Shown here: positions 1 through 8,600 of the stretch, in pieces | Numbering within the stretch: position 1 is the first letter of the stretch | How the letters are laid out: the number at the start of each line of letters is the position of its first letter | NCBI GenBank assembly: GCA_026225435.1 | Contig: JAMFST010000978.1 | Span: 1-11,746 of the forward strand | Reading direction: 5' to 3' | DNA: 11,746 nucleotides | From: Labilithrix luteola | GTDB lineage: Bacteria > Myxococcota_A > Polyangia > Polyangiales > Polyangiaceae | Program-made: the position numbers and the translations under genes | Notes under the pieces: model-generated | Seen by the model: only the letters and a program-made list of their open reading frames with translations | What the model was told of the DNA's origin: nothing | Databases searched by the model: none

Positions 1-2
1 CG

Positions 3-2381
3 GGGCTGGGGACGGCCTGCCGTGGAGGCGGGGAAGGGCGGAGCGGTCCGCCGACGACCACGCCGCCGCCGTCCGCCAGCGTGGCCGCGCTCGACGCCGG
101 GCCGCCGAAGCTGGGCGAGCTGCCGGTGCTGGCCGTGGTGCTGAACGATCCGCGCGCGCAGGTCGCCAGGGAGAAGTGGAAGCTGAAGGATCCGTCCGGC
201 GCGGCGCGCGCGCTCGACGACGCGGCAGTGGCGGCCGCGGCCAACCTCGATCCGCGCGCGCAAGCGAGCTGGGCGTACGTCTCCGGGCGGCTGCACGTCG
301 AGGCGGAGGAGAGCGAGGCGGCCGAGGCGTCGTTCGACAAGGCGGCGCTGGACGCGGACCTCGCGTCGTACGCGAACCTGCGTGCCTCGCAGGCCTATGC
401 CCGCGCCGGGAAGATGGACCTGGCGCTGGCGCGGGCCGAGGCGGCGAGCGGGCGCACCAAGCTGAGCGACGAGGAGGCGGTGGCGCTCGGCGAGGCGCGC
501 ATGGCCAGCGGCGACCGCGCGGGCGCGGAGAGCGCGTGGCGCGAGATGCTCAAGGCGCACCCGCACGGCTCGCGCTGGGTGGACACGTCGCTGCGGCTCG
601 CCTCGGCGCTCCTCGAGGACACCAGCGCGCCGGGGACCGATCGCGACGCCGCGCTCGGGATGGCGAAGGAAGCGCTCGTCCTGTCGACGCGCGTGGAGAC
701 CGACGCGCCCAAGGTGGCCGACAGCGGCGCGCTGGTGGCGCACGGGATCCGCGCGCATGCCGTCGCCGTGGTGCGCGCGCTCGGCGGGACGGCGCACGAG
801 GAGCTGTCGACCGCGGAGAAGATCAAGCGCGCGCAAGGCTGGCTCGACGAGGGGGACGCGGAGCAGGCGTGGAAGGATCTCGCCAGGCTCACGCCGCCGA
901 CGAAGGGCAAGGAGGACGCGACGGACGGCGACGCCTGCAGCATGGGGAGCTTGCGCGGGCAGATCGCCGCCAAGCTGCACGGCAAGGCCAAGGCGCGGGT
1001 CGGGGTGGTCGACGATCCCTGGGCGGATGCCACCGCCAGCTGCCACGGAGAGAGCACCCTGGCGCCGGCGCTCTACGCCGAAGGGAAGTCGCTCATCGCT
1101 GCCAAGCGCGTGCCCGAAGCTCTGGATAAATGGGGGGAGCTGGAGACGCAGTTTCCCGACAACCACCTGTCCGACGACGCGCGCTTCCAGGCGGCGCTGC
1201 AGGTGCAGAGCGGCGGGGACGAGGAGCGGGCATACGCCATGTTCACCTCGCTCGACGGCGCGTACCCGAAGGGGGATATGACCCGCGAGGCGCTCTTCCG
1301 CGCAGCGCTGATCAAGATGGTGCACGGCGACTGGGAGGCGGCGAAGGCTCCGCTCGATCGCGCCGTCGCCCTCGACACGCACGATCGGCACTGGGCGACG
1401 GCGGAGCGCGCGGTCTACTTCCGGGCGCGCGCAGCGGAGGCGACCGGCGACGTGGCGGCGGCGAAGGAGGGCTACCGCAAGGTGCTCGAGAGCGCGCCGC
1501 TCTCGTTCTACATGACGCAGGCCTACGACCGGCTGCACACGCTCGACCCGAAGGGGGCGGAGCAAGCGCTCGAGGCGGCCAAGGCGCGTGAGCCGCAGGG
1601 CTCGTTTCCCCAGCGGCAGCACGCCGAGACGAAGTCGCCGGAGTTCGTCCGCGCGGTACGCCTGCTCGAGGTGGGGGAGATGGAGGCGGCCAAGCGCGAG
1701 TTCGCCGCCGCGGGCGCGACCGCCGACGGCGCCGATCCGGAGCTGACCTGGATCGTCGCGTGGCTCTACGACGCGTCCGGCTCGCCGGAGCTCGGTCACG
1801 CCTTCGCGCGCGGCAAGCTCACCGACTTCCTCGGGCACTACCCGGTCGGCGCCTGGCGCGTCCCCTGGGAGGTCGCCTTCCCGCGCGCCTACGGCCCGGA
1901 CGTGGAGAGCGCCGCGCACACCAGCGGCATCCCTGCGGCGCTCGTCTGGGCGATCATGCGCGAGGAGTCGGACTTCCATCCAGAGGCCAAGAGCGGCGCG
2001 TCCGCCTACGGGCTGATGCAGCTGGTCGAGGGGACCGCGCGCATGGTCGGCAAGGGGCTCGGGCTGCCGACCGACGTGGCCTCGCTGAACCGGCCGGAGG
2101 TGTCCATCGCGCTCGGCTCGACCCTCCTCGGGCAGCTGCGCGGGCAGTTCGCCAAGGATCCGGCGCTGGCCATCGCGGCGTACAACAGCGGCGGTGGAGC
2201 GGTCGGGCGCTGGCTCGGGCAGCGGCGCGGGGCCGACTTCGATCTCTTCGTCGAGCAGATCCCTTACGACGAGACGCGCAACTACGAGAAGCGGGTGCTC
2301 GCCAGCGAGGCGGCGTATGGCTTCCTCTACGATCCGCCCGCGCTCGGCGAGACGCTGGCGATCCCCTTGATCGTCCAGTGA
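3..2381 (+). CDS. TPR-rich soluble lytic transglycosylase (SLT domain), probable lipoprotein, 5' partial
   Basis: This is a periplasmic or outer-membrane murein lyase that would cleave MurNAc-GlcNAc bonds to give 1,6-anhydro ends. The frame is open from base 3, so the true start lies upstream; the GTG at 81 is only an internal candidate. Residues encoded before base 81 include a Cys at 18-20 in the context LGTAC, an imperfect lipobox, followed by a Gly-rich and then Pro/Thr-rich linker. Numbering from the GTG at 81, residues of about 30-570 are Ala-rich helical repeats of TPR/Slt70-superhelix type (for example about 347-435). The C-terminal SLT domain begins near 615. It has MREES with putative catalytic Glu629 (equivalent to the ARQES Glu of Slt70), then GLMQL, AIAAYNSGGG and a final ETRNYEKRV. 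At 766 aa or more it is longer than E. coli Slt70 (about 645 aa), which fits extra N-terminal repeats. The TGA overlaps the next gene's GTG. The SLT assignment is firm; the lipoprotein status is inferred. Confidence 0.93.
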   Translation, partial: GLGTACRGGGEGRSGPPTTTPPPSASVAALDAGPPKLGELPVLAVVLNDPRAQVAREKWKLKDPSGAARALDDAAVAAAANLDPRAQASWAYVSGRLHVEAEESEAAEASFDKAALDADLASYANLRASQAYARAGKMDLALARAEAASGRTKLSDEEAVALGEARMASGDRAGAESAWREMLKAHPHGSRWVDTSLRLASALLEDTSAPGTDRDAALGMAKEALVLSTRVETDAPKVADSGALVAHGIRAHAVAVVRALGGTAHEELSTAEKIKRAQGWLDEGDAEQAWKDLARLTPPTKGKEDATDGDACSMGSLRGQIAAKLHGKAKARVGVVDDPWADATASCHGESTLAPALYAEGKSLIAAKRVPEALDKWGELETQFPDNHLSDDARFQAALQVQSGGDEERAYAMFTSLDGAYPKGDMTREALFRAALIKMVHGDWEAAKAPLDRAVALDTHDRHWATAERAVYFRARAAEATGDVAAAKEGYRKVLESAPLSFYMTQAYDRLHTLDPKGAEQALEAAKAREPQGSFPQRQHAETKSPEFVRAVRLLEVGEMEAAKREFAAAGATADGADPELTWIVAWLYDASGSPELGHAFARGKLTDFLGHYPVGAWRVPWEVAFPRAYGPDVESAAHTSGIPAALVWAIMREESDFHPEAKSGASAYGLMQLVEGTARMVGKGLGLPTDVASLNRPEVSIALGSTLLGQLRGQFAKDPALAIAAYNSGGGAVGRWLGQRRGADFDLFVEQIPYDETRNYEKRVLASEAAYGFLYDPPALGETLAIPLIVQ

Positions 2382-5300
2382 CCGCGCGTGCCTTCGTCCG
2401 CGAGGCGCCGCGGCGGCTCATCGTCCCCAACGAGCGCGCGGTCGAGGCGGCGGCGGCGGAAGGGGAGCTGGCCGAGACGCGCAGCTCGTTGATGCGCCGG
2501 CTGGTCGCGCGGCTGGCGCCCGATGTCCGCTTCGCCCGTGGGCACGAGGTGCGGGTCGCGCTCGCCCAGGCGATGGTGATGGCCGCGGGGTCGGATTCGC
2601 ACCTGGCGCGGCTCTCGGCGGCGGGTGGTGCCACCTGGTTGCGCACGCTCGACAGCCTCGATCGCTCCATCGGCAAGCTGCGGGCGGCGGCGGTGACGTC
2701 CGAGGCGCTGGCGCGGGTGGCTCGTTCGCGCAGCCTCGCGGCCGGGCGGGCGCGCACCCTCGAGATCGCGCTGCGGGCGCTCGACGAGCAGCTGACGCGC
2801 GCGGGGCTCGTCGACCAGCGGCGGGCGGCGTCGGTGCTCATCTGGGCGCTCGGCAAGACGGATCCGTCGGCGGTGCGTACCGCGGTCGGCGCTCCCGAGC
2901 TGCTCGCGCGCGGCCTGCTCCACTGGGAGCCGGTGGATCTTGCCGCCTGGCGCACCCTCGATGAGGTGCTCCGCGCGGCGGCCACGGACGGTGAGCGCGG
3001 GGGAGCGCGCGTCGAGCTCCCCAGCTTCGCCTTCGATCCCGATGCCAAGCTCTCCGCCCAGCGCGAGCGCGATCCGCTGGAGGTCGTCTTCGAGGAGATT
3101 GCCCGCGCGCTCGACGACGCGCCGGAGACCGTGCCGCTGGACTCGCCGCTTGGCGACCTGCGCCTTGCGGCCGACCCTCCGGAGGAGGCGAGCGCGGCGC
3201 GCATCGAGCTGGTGCACGCGAGCGACACCGACGCCACGGCTCGGGTGGCCGCCGACGTGGTGCGGCGGGCGCTCGAGGCGGGGCAGAGCGTCGACGCCGT
3301 GGTCATCGCGCTCACCCGGAGCGACGCGGCGCTGGCGGCGGCGCTGGCGCGGACCTGTGACGAGCTGCAGGTGGTGGCGTCGTTCAGCCCGGCGACCGGT
3401 GGTGGCGAGGAGATCGTGGACGCGCCGGGGGTCGTGGGCGTGGCGATGCGCGCGCTCGGGTGCGCCGATCGCGGCCTCCCCGCCGCGGAGATCGCCGAGC
3501 TGGCGCGCAGCGCGTACGTCGATCCGCGGCTGCTGGCGCCGTCCGGCGAGCGCAAGGAGCTGTCGCGCATGGCGCGCGCCTTCGACGAGACGCCGCGTCC
3601 GACCGGGAGCACCGCGCTCGCCTCGCTGCTCGGGACCGTGCGTGCCTGGCACGCGGCGCGGCGCACACGGGCCGAAGAAGGCGGTCGCGCGGTGACGGCG
3701 GAGGAGCTCGCCGAGCTCGCGGGGGACGAGGAGGTCACCACGCGCCTCGCCTCCGCGCTGCTCGCCGGCGTGAACGCGCGCACCCGCGTGGAGCACGTGG
3801 CCTCCACCCGCGCGCTCTTCGCCGCGCTGGGGTTCGAGCGCCGGGTACGCGGCGCGCTGGTCCGGCGCTTCGCCGACGGAGGCTCGGCGGATCCGCACGG
3901 CGTCGTCGAGCGCGCCGAGCTGGCGGCCCGGGCACGGGATGCGCGCGGCTGGGAGCGCCTGGTCGCCGGTGTGGACGGTTACGAGGCGGCCCTCGCCCGG
4001 CTCGGCATCGCCCACCTGCCGGCGTCGCGCGAGACCTTCCGTCACGAGCTCGCGCAGGTCATCACCGAGCTCGGTCGCGGCGAAGCGGCGGCGCGCGCCG
4101 GCACCTTGCGCGTCCTCACCCTGCACGAGGTGGCGGACGAAGCTCTCGATCACCTCATCGTCGTCGACGTCGCCGAGGGGGCGCTTCCGTCGGCGACTCC
4201 CGACGATCCGTTCTTCCCCGAGGTGCTCGAGAAGGACCTCGGCAAGGGGACCGCCGCGACGAGACCGACGCCGCCCTCGGTGCGCCGCGCCGTGGAGCTC
4301 GGGGCCTTCGCGGTCGCTGTCGCCCGCGCGCGGCAGACCACCCTGGTGCACCGGGGGACCGACGCCAGCGGAGCAGCGCTCGCTCCGGCGCCCGTCTTCG
4401 CCTGGCTCGCCCGTACGCGCGCGACGATCGAGCGCTGGGGCAGCTCGCCCATCGCCCGGAACCCGCGCTCGGCGCACGAGATCACGCTGAAGTACCTGCA
4501 CCAGGCGGCGCCCGCGGCGCGCGCCGTCTTCCGCCCCGAGCTGGCCCGGCGCGCCCGCGTGGAGGACGAGCGCGAAGGCTTCTTCCTCGACCCGGCCCGC
4601 ACGCGCAGCGAGATCGTCGGCGACAGCACCGGACTCTTCGCCGCGGGGGGTGAGCTCTTCGTGGAGGCGCTCCAGGCCGAGACCGGCGCCACGCGCGCCA
4701 TCGGCGTCTCCGATCTCGAGCGCTGGGCGAAGTGTCACTTCATGGGGTTCACCTCCACCGTGCTCCGCGTCCGCGAGCGCCCGCGGGTGCGCGAGCAGCT
4801 CGATCCGCGCGAGGCCGGCACCATCATCCACGAGGCGCTCGCCGCGGCCTTTCGCGCGACGGCGCCCGCCTGGAGCGCCCGCCCGCGCGATCGCGAAGCG
4901 CTCTTCGACGAGGCGATGACCGCCGCCAACGAGGTGCTCACGCGGCAGGCGGCCAGCGGCCTGCGCGAGATCGCCCTGTCGCGCGCCCGCGCCAGCGTCG
5001 CCCAGGTGGTGAACGCCTCCATCGACGACGAGCGGTGGGACTTCTCCCTCGCCGAACAACCCTTCGGCGAGCGCTCCCCTGGCTCGTGGCCCGCGCTCAC
5101 GTTCCGCGACGCCGACGGCGCGCAGGTGGTCTTGCGCGGCCGCCTCGATCGCCTCGACCGCGCCCACCGCAACGCCGACGGCAGCTCGCCGCCGCGCATC
5201 CTCCGCGTCGTCGACTACAAGTCGTCGGCCGACAAGCAGGCGACCACCGCGCTCGGTGAGTCCGCGCTGCAGCTGCCGATCTACGCGCTGGCCGCGCTCG

Positions 5301-5638
5301 CAGCGGTCGGTGATGGCGATGGTGGCGGCGAAGGCGGAGCGGCGGACGCGGCTTACCTCGGCTACTCGACGCGCGAGCGGGGCACCTCGGAGAAGAAGGA
5401 TCTCGCGCTCGCAGCCCGACTCGACGAGCTCCTCGACACCAGCGGCGGCGCGGACACGGCGCCCGCGGTTCCGCCGATCGCGCGTCGCGCGCTCGATCTC
5501 GTGAACGAGGGGCGCCGCGGAGACTTCCTCCCCACCCTGACCACCGCCCCCTGCGCCCGCTGCGTGCTCGACGGGATCTGCCGCAAGCCGCGCTTCGTGG
5601 TGCCCGCCTCCAGCGACGAGGAGGGGAGCCCCGAATGA
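2378..5638 (+). CDS. addB: AddB-like PD-(D/E)XK nuclease / inactive-helicase subunit
   Basis: Predicted nuclease subunit of an AddAB-type complex that processes DNA double-strand ends for recombination; 1086 aa, cytoplasmic. The GTG start overlaps the previous TGA (GTGA). The open frame runs upstream to 1760, but that part lies over the SLT domain and is not coding. The N-terminal part resembles the AddB/RecC helicase fold, but no Walker A (GxGKT) is visible near LIVPNERA. A motif-V-like segment, LTLHEVADEALDHLIVVD, lies at about 580-597. The C-terminal nuclease has Cys786 in RWAKCHF, then G814-x3-H818 (GTIIH), the acidic Asp924 in LRGRLD, and D946-Y-K948. Cys1059, Cys1062 and Cys1068 form the CX2CX5C that, with Cys786, matches the 4Fe-4S cluster described for AddB. 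The gene order addB-addA matches Bacillus subtilis. No Shine-Dalgarno is visible before the GTG, so expression probably depends on coupling to the SLT gene. It could also be named simply a PD-(D/E)XK nuclease family protein. Confidence 0.9.
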   Translation: MTARAFVREAPRRLIVPNERAVEAAAAEGELAETRSSLMRRLVARLAPDVRFARGHEVRVALAQAMVMAAGSDSHLARLSAAGGATWLRTLDSLDRSIGKLRAAAVTSEALARVARSRSLAAGRARTLEIALRALDEQLTRAGLVDQRRAASVLIWALGKTDPSAVRTAVGAPELLARGLLHWEPVDLAAWRTLDEVLRAAATDGERGGARVELPSFAFDPDAKLSAQRERDPLEVVFEEIARALDDAPETVPLDSPLGDLRLAADPPEEASAARIELVHASDTDATARVAADVVRRALEAGQSVDAVVIALTRSDAALAAALARTCDELQVVASFSPATGGGEEIVDAPGVVGVAMRALGCADRGLPAAEIAELARSAYVDPRLLAPSGERKELSRMARAFDETPRPTGSTALASLLGTVRAWHAARRTRAEEGGRAVTAEELAELAGDEEVTTRLASALLAGVNARTRVEHVASTRALFAALGFERRVRGALVRRFADGGSADPHGVVERAELAARARDARGWERLVAGVDGYEAALARLGIAHLPASRETFRHELAQVITELGRGEAAARAGTLRVLTLHEVADEALDHLIVVDVAEGALPSATPDDPFFPEVLEKDLGKGTAATRPTPPSVRRAVELGAFAVAVARARQTTLVHRGTDASGAALAPAPVFAWLARTRATIERWGSSPIARNPRSAHEITLKYLHQAAPAARAVFRPELARRARVEDEREGFFLDPARTRSEIVGDSTGLFAAGGELFVEALQAETGATRAIGVSDLERWAKCHFMGFTSTVLRVRERPRVREQLDPREAGTIIHEALAAAFRATAPAWSARPRDREALFDEAMTAANEVLTRQAASGLREIALSRARASVAQVVNASIDDERWDFSLAEQPFGERSPGSWPALTFRDADGAQVVLRGRLDRLDRAHRNADGSSPPRILRVVDYKSSADKQATTALGESALQLPIYALAALAAVGDGDGGGEGGAADAAYLGYSTRERGTSEKKDLALAARLDELLDTSGGADTAPAVPPIARRALDLVNEGRRGDFLPTLTTAPCARCVLDGICRKPRFVVPASSDEEGSPE
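5618..5628 (+). promoter_or_regulatory. Strong ribosome binding site for addA
   Basis: GAGGAGGGGAG ends 6 bases before the ATG at 5635 and lies inside the last codons of addB. It supports the chosen addA start. It also contrasts with addB, whose GTG at 2378 has no visible Shine-Dalgarno, so addA can initiate on its own while addB probably relies on coupling. Confidence 0.75.
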
Positions 5639-8600
5639 GCGCCGTCCCCAGCGGGCATCTCTTCGCCTTCCCGCGGAACCTGGTCCTCGCCGCGAGCGCC
5701 GGGACCGGCAAGACGCACAGCCTCGTCGGCGTCGTCGTCCACGCGCTCCTCGGCGCCAGCGAGATCGGCGAGAACGGCCTGCACGCGCCGGTCGATCCGG
5801 CGCGCATCGTGGCGACCACCTTCTCGCGCAAGGCGGCGGCCGAGATCCGCGCGCGCATCGCCGAAGGGCTGGAGGCGCTCGCCAGCGGGTTGCCGTCGAA
5901 GTACCGCGCCTCGCTCGACCTCGTCACCCGCGCCCATACCGGCAAGTCGCTCGCCGACGCCACCATGCGCATGCGGGCGCGCGCCGCGCTCGACGGCCTG
6001 CCCAACGCGCAGATCGGCACGCTCCACGGCTTCGCCTCGAAGCTGGTGCGCGCGCATGCCCTCGAGCTGGGGATCTCGCCCGGCTTCGCCATGGCCGACG
6101 AGGCGGAGAGCAAGGCGCGCCTCGAGCTGGCCATCTCCCGTGTCTTCGAGCGCCGCAGCCGCGCCGGCGATCCGGAGATCCGCCGCCTCGCGGAGGCCGC
6201 GGGTGGCGTCGACCGCCTCCTCGGCGAGGTCGCCCTGGCCCTGGTGCGGCTCGAGGAAGACGGTCGCGGCGCGGCCTCGATCCAGCCCGTGGCCGGCGAC
6301 GCCCAGGCGTGCGCCGATCGCTTCGAGCGCCTCGTGGGGCACGCCCGCGAGCTCGCCGTCGACGCCAAGCTGGGTGTCACCGCCAGCGAGCTCCTCGCCG
6401 CCTTCGTCCGCGGCGCTCCCGATTCCGCCGAGCGCTTCGCCGCGTTGATCGCCGCCGCCAGCGCCTTCACCGGCGAGCGCAAGACGAAGAACCCGGCGCA
6501 CGAAGCGTTCTTCGCCTTCCGCGACGCCTCCAAGGCCAAGACCAACGCGCTCATCGGCGAGCAGATCGTCGTCGCCTTCCAGCACCGTCACGCCTTCGCC
6601 GAGCGCGCCGCCGCCGCCTGCGCCCTGCTCGTCGAGTGCGAGACCGAGCTGCGCGAGCTCGGGCGCTCGGAGGCGTTCCTCGGCTTCGGTGACGTCCTGC
6701 GCCTCGCCCGCGACGCCTTGCGCGATCACCCGCGCGCCGCCGCCGAGGTGGGGGCGCGCTACGACCTGTTGCTCGTCGACGAGCTGCAGGACACCTCGCG
6801 CATCCAGCGCGAGCTGGTGCAGCTGGTCTGGGAAGACGGCGCCAGCCAGCGCGCCGCGGGGCAGGTGCCGCCGGTGGATCGCGTGCGCCGCCACGGCCTC
6901 CTCGTGGTCGGCGACCGCAAGCAATCGATCTACGCCTTCCGTGGCGCCGACGTCGGCGTCTTCGCCGAGCTGTGCGTGGCGCTCGCCGGCGAGACGGCCC
7001 AGCGCGCGCTCGGCATCGCGCCCGGCCAGGTGCGCCTCCCCGCGACCCCGCTCGCCGACTTCGTTCCGCTGCGCCACAACCGCCGCGGCACCGCGCCGCT
7101 GCTCGCCTTCGCCAACGCCTTCAGCGCCGCGCGCTTCGCGCCGCAGGACGATCCGCCGGCGCTCTTCGAGATCGCCTACAACGCCGGGACCGAGGACCTG
7201 CAGGTGCCCGCCGAGGCCGCCGAGGAAGCGGCGTCCCCGCTCGCGCCGGCGACCACATGGCTCCGGCTGCCCGAGGGGCGCTCGTCGAAGCTCGATCAGG
7301 GGCGCGTCATCGCCGCCCGCATCGCCGCGCTCACGCTCGAGGGCGGCGGCATCAGCGGTGGCGACGGCGACGCCAAGCTCTCGTTCCGCCACTTCGCCGT
7401 CCTCGCGCGCACCAACGGCGCGCTCGAGGCGACGGCGCACGCGCTCGCCGAGCGTGGCCTGCCGTACGTCGTCGCCGGCCGCGGCTTCTACACCGCGCGC
7501 GAGGTGCGCGATCTGGCCGCCATGCTCGCGTTGCTGCTCGACCCTTCGGATCGTCACGCCATGGCCCAGGTGCTCCGCGGCCCCTGGACCGGCGCGCACG
7601 ACGCGACCCTCCTCGGCCTCACGGACGAGGGGCGCGGCCTCGCGCGCGTCGGCTCCGCCTGGGACCACGGCGCGCGTCGTCGCCTCGTCCAGGCGTCGGA
7701 CGTGACCGCGCTCGCGGCGCTGCGGCGCGTGGTGGAGGCGCTCTCGCCCGAGCTCGATCGCCTGGGACCGGGCATCGCCCTGCGCGCCGCCGTCCGCGAG
7801 CTGGGGCTCGAGGAGACCTGGATCCAGCTGTCCCGCGGGGCGCAGCGCGTGGCGAACGGTCGCAAGCTGCTGGCGATGGCCGATCTCGCGCCGAGCGCGC
7901 GCGCCTTCCTCGATCGCCTCGACGACGCGGCGATGCGCGAGGACAAGGAGGTCGAAGCGGCCACGTTCTCCGAGGACGAGGACGCGGTGCGCCTGCTCAC
8001 CATCCACGCGAGCAAGGGGCTCGACTTCCCCGTGGTGTTCCTCCCCGAGCTCGACAGCCAGCCGACGAAGAAAGGGGGCACGGCGTTCTTCCTCTCGCTC
8101 GGCTCGGGCGAGGTGCCGAGTCGCCTGGCCGCGCGCCACGCCGATGAGCAGGGGACCGTCCACGACTCCCCCTCGCTCGACGAGCTGCGGAGCGAGGCCT
8201 TCCGGCGCGAGCTCGCCGAGCAGCAGCGGCTCGCGTACGTCGCCGTGACGCGCGTGTCCCGGCGGATGTACCTCGTGGGCCCGCCGCCGAGGCGCGCGCT
8301 CGGCTCGCTCATGACGGTCTCCCGGCTGCTCGAGAATCCGGCGCGCGCCGCGCAGGCGGCTCTCGAGGTCGAGGACGTGATCGTCGAGGAGACCGCGCCG
8401 CTCCAGGGTGACCTGCTCGCGGGGACGAACGAGAGCGCCGCGCCGGCCGAGGCGGCGATGCGCGCCGTCCCCGCGTGGCGCCGCCTGCCCATCGCCCCGA
8501 CCGCGCTGCAGGACTTCGCCCGCTGTCGCCGCCGCTTCCAGCTGGTCCACGTGCTCCACCTGCCCGAGCCGGATCTTCCGCCCTTCGCCCGCACCGCGCC

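Noticed and set aside
1760..2377. Upstream extension of the addB frame
   Set aside because: It overlaps the SLT catalytic domain in another frame and its translation is Arg/Ala-rich noise; coding signal begins at the GTG at 2378.
2327..5167. A 946-codon open frame on the - strand, antisense to addB
   Set aside because: Low-complexity Arg/Gly/Ala-rich translation with no motif; it is explained by third-position GC bias in addB.
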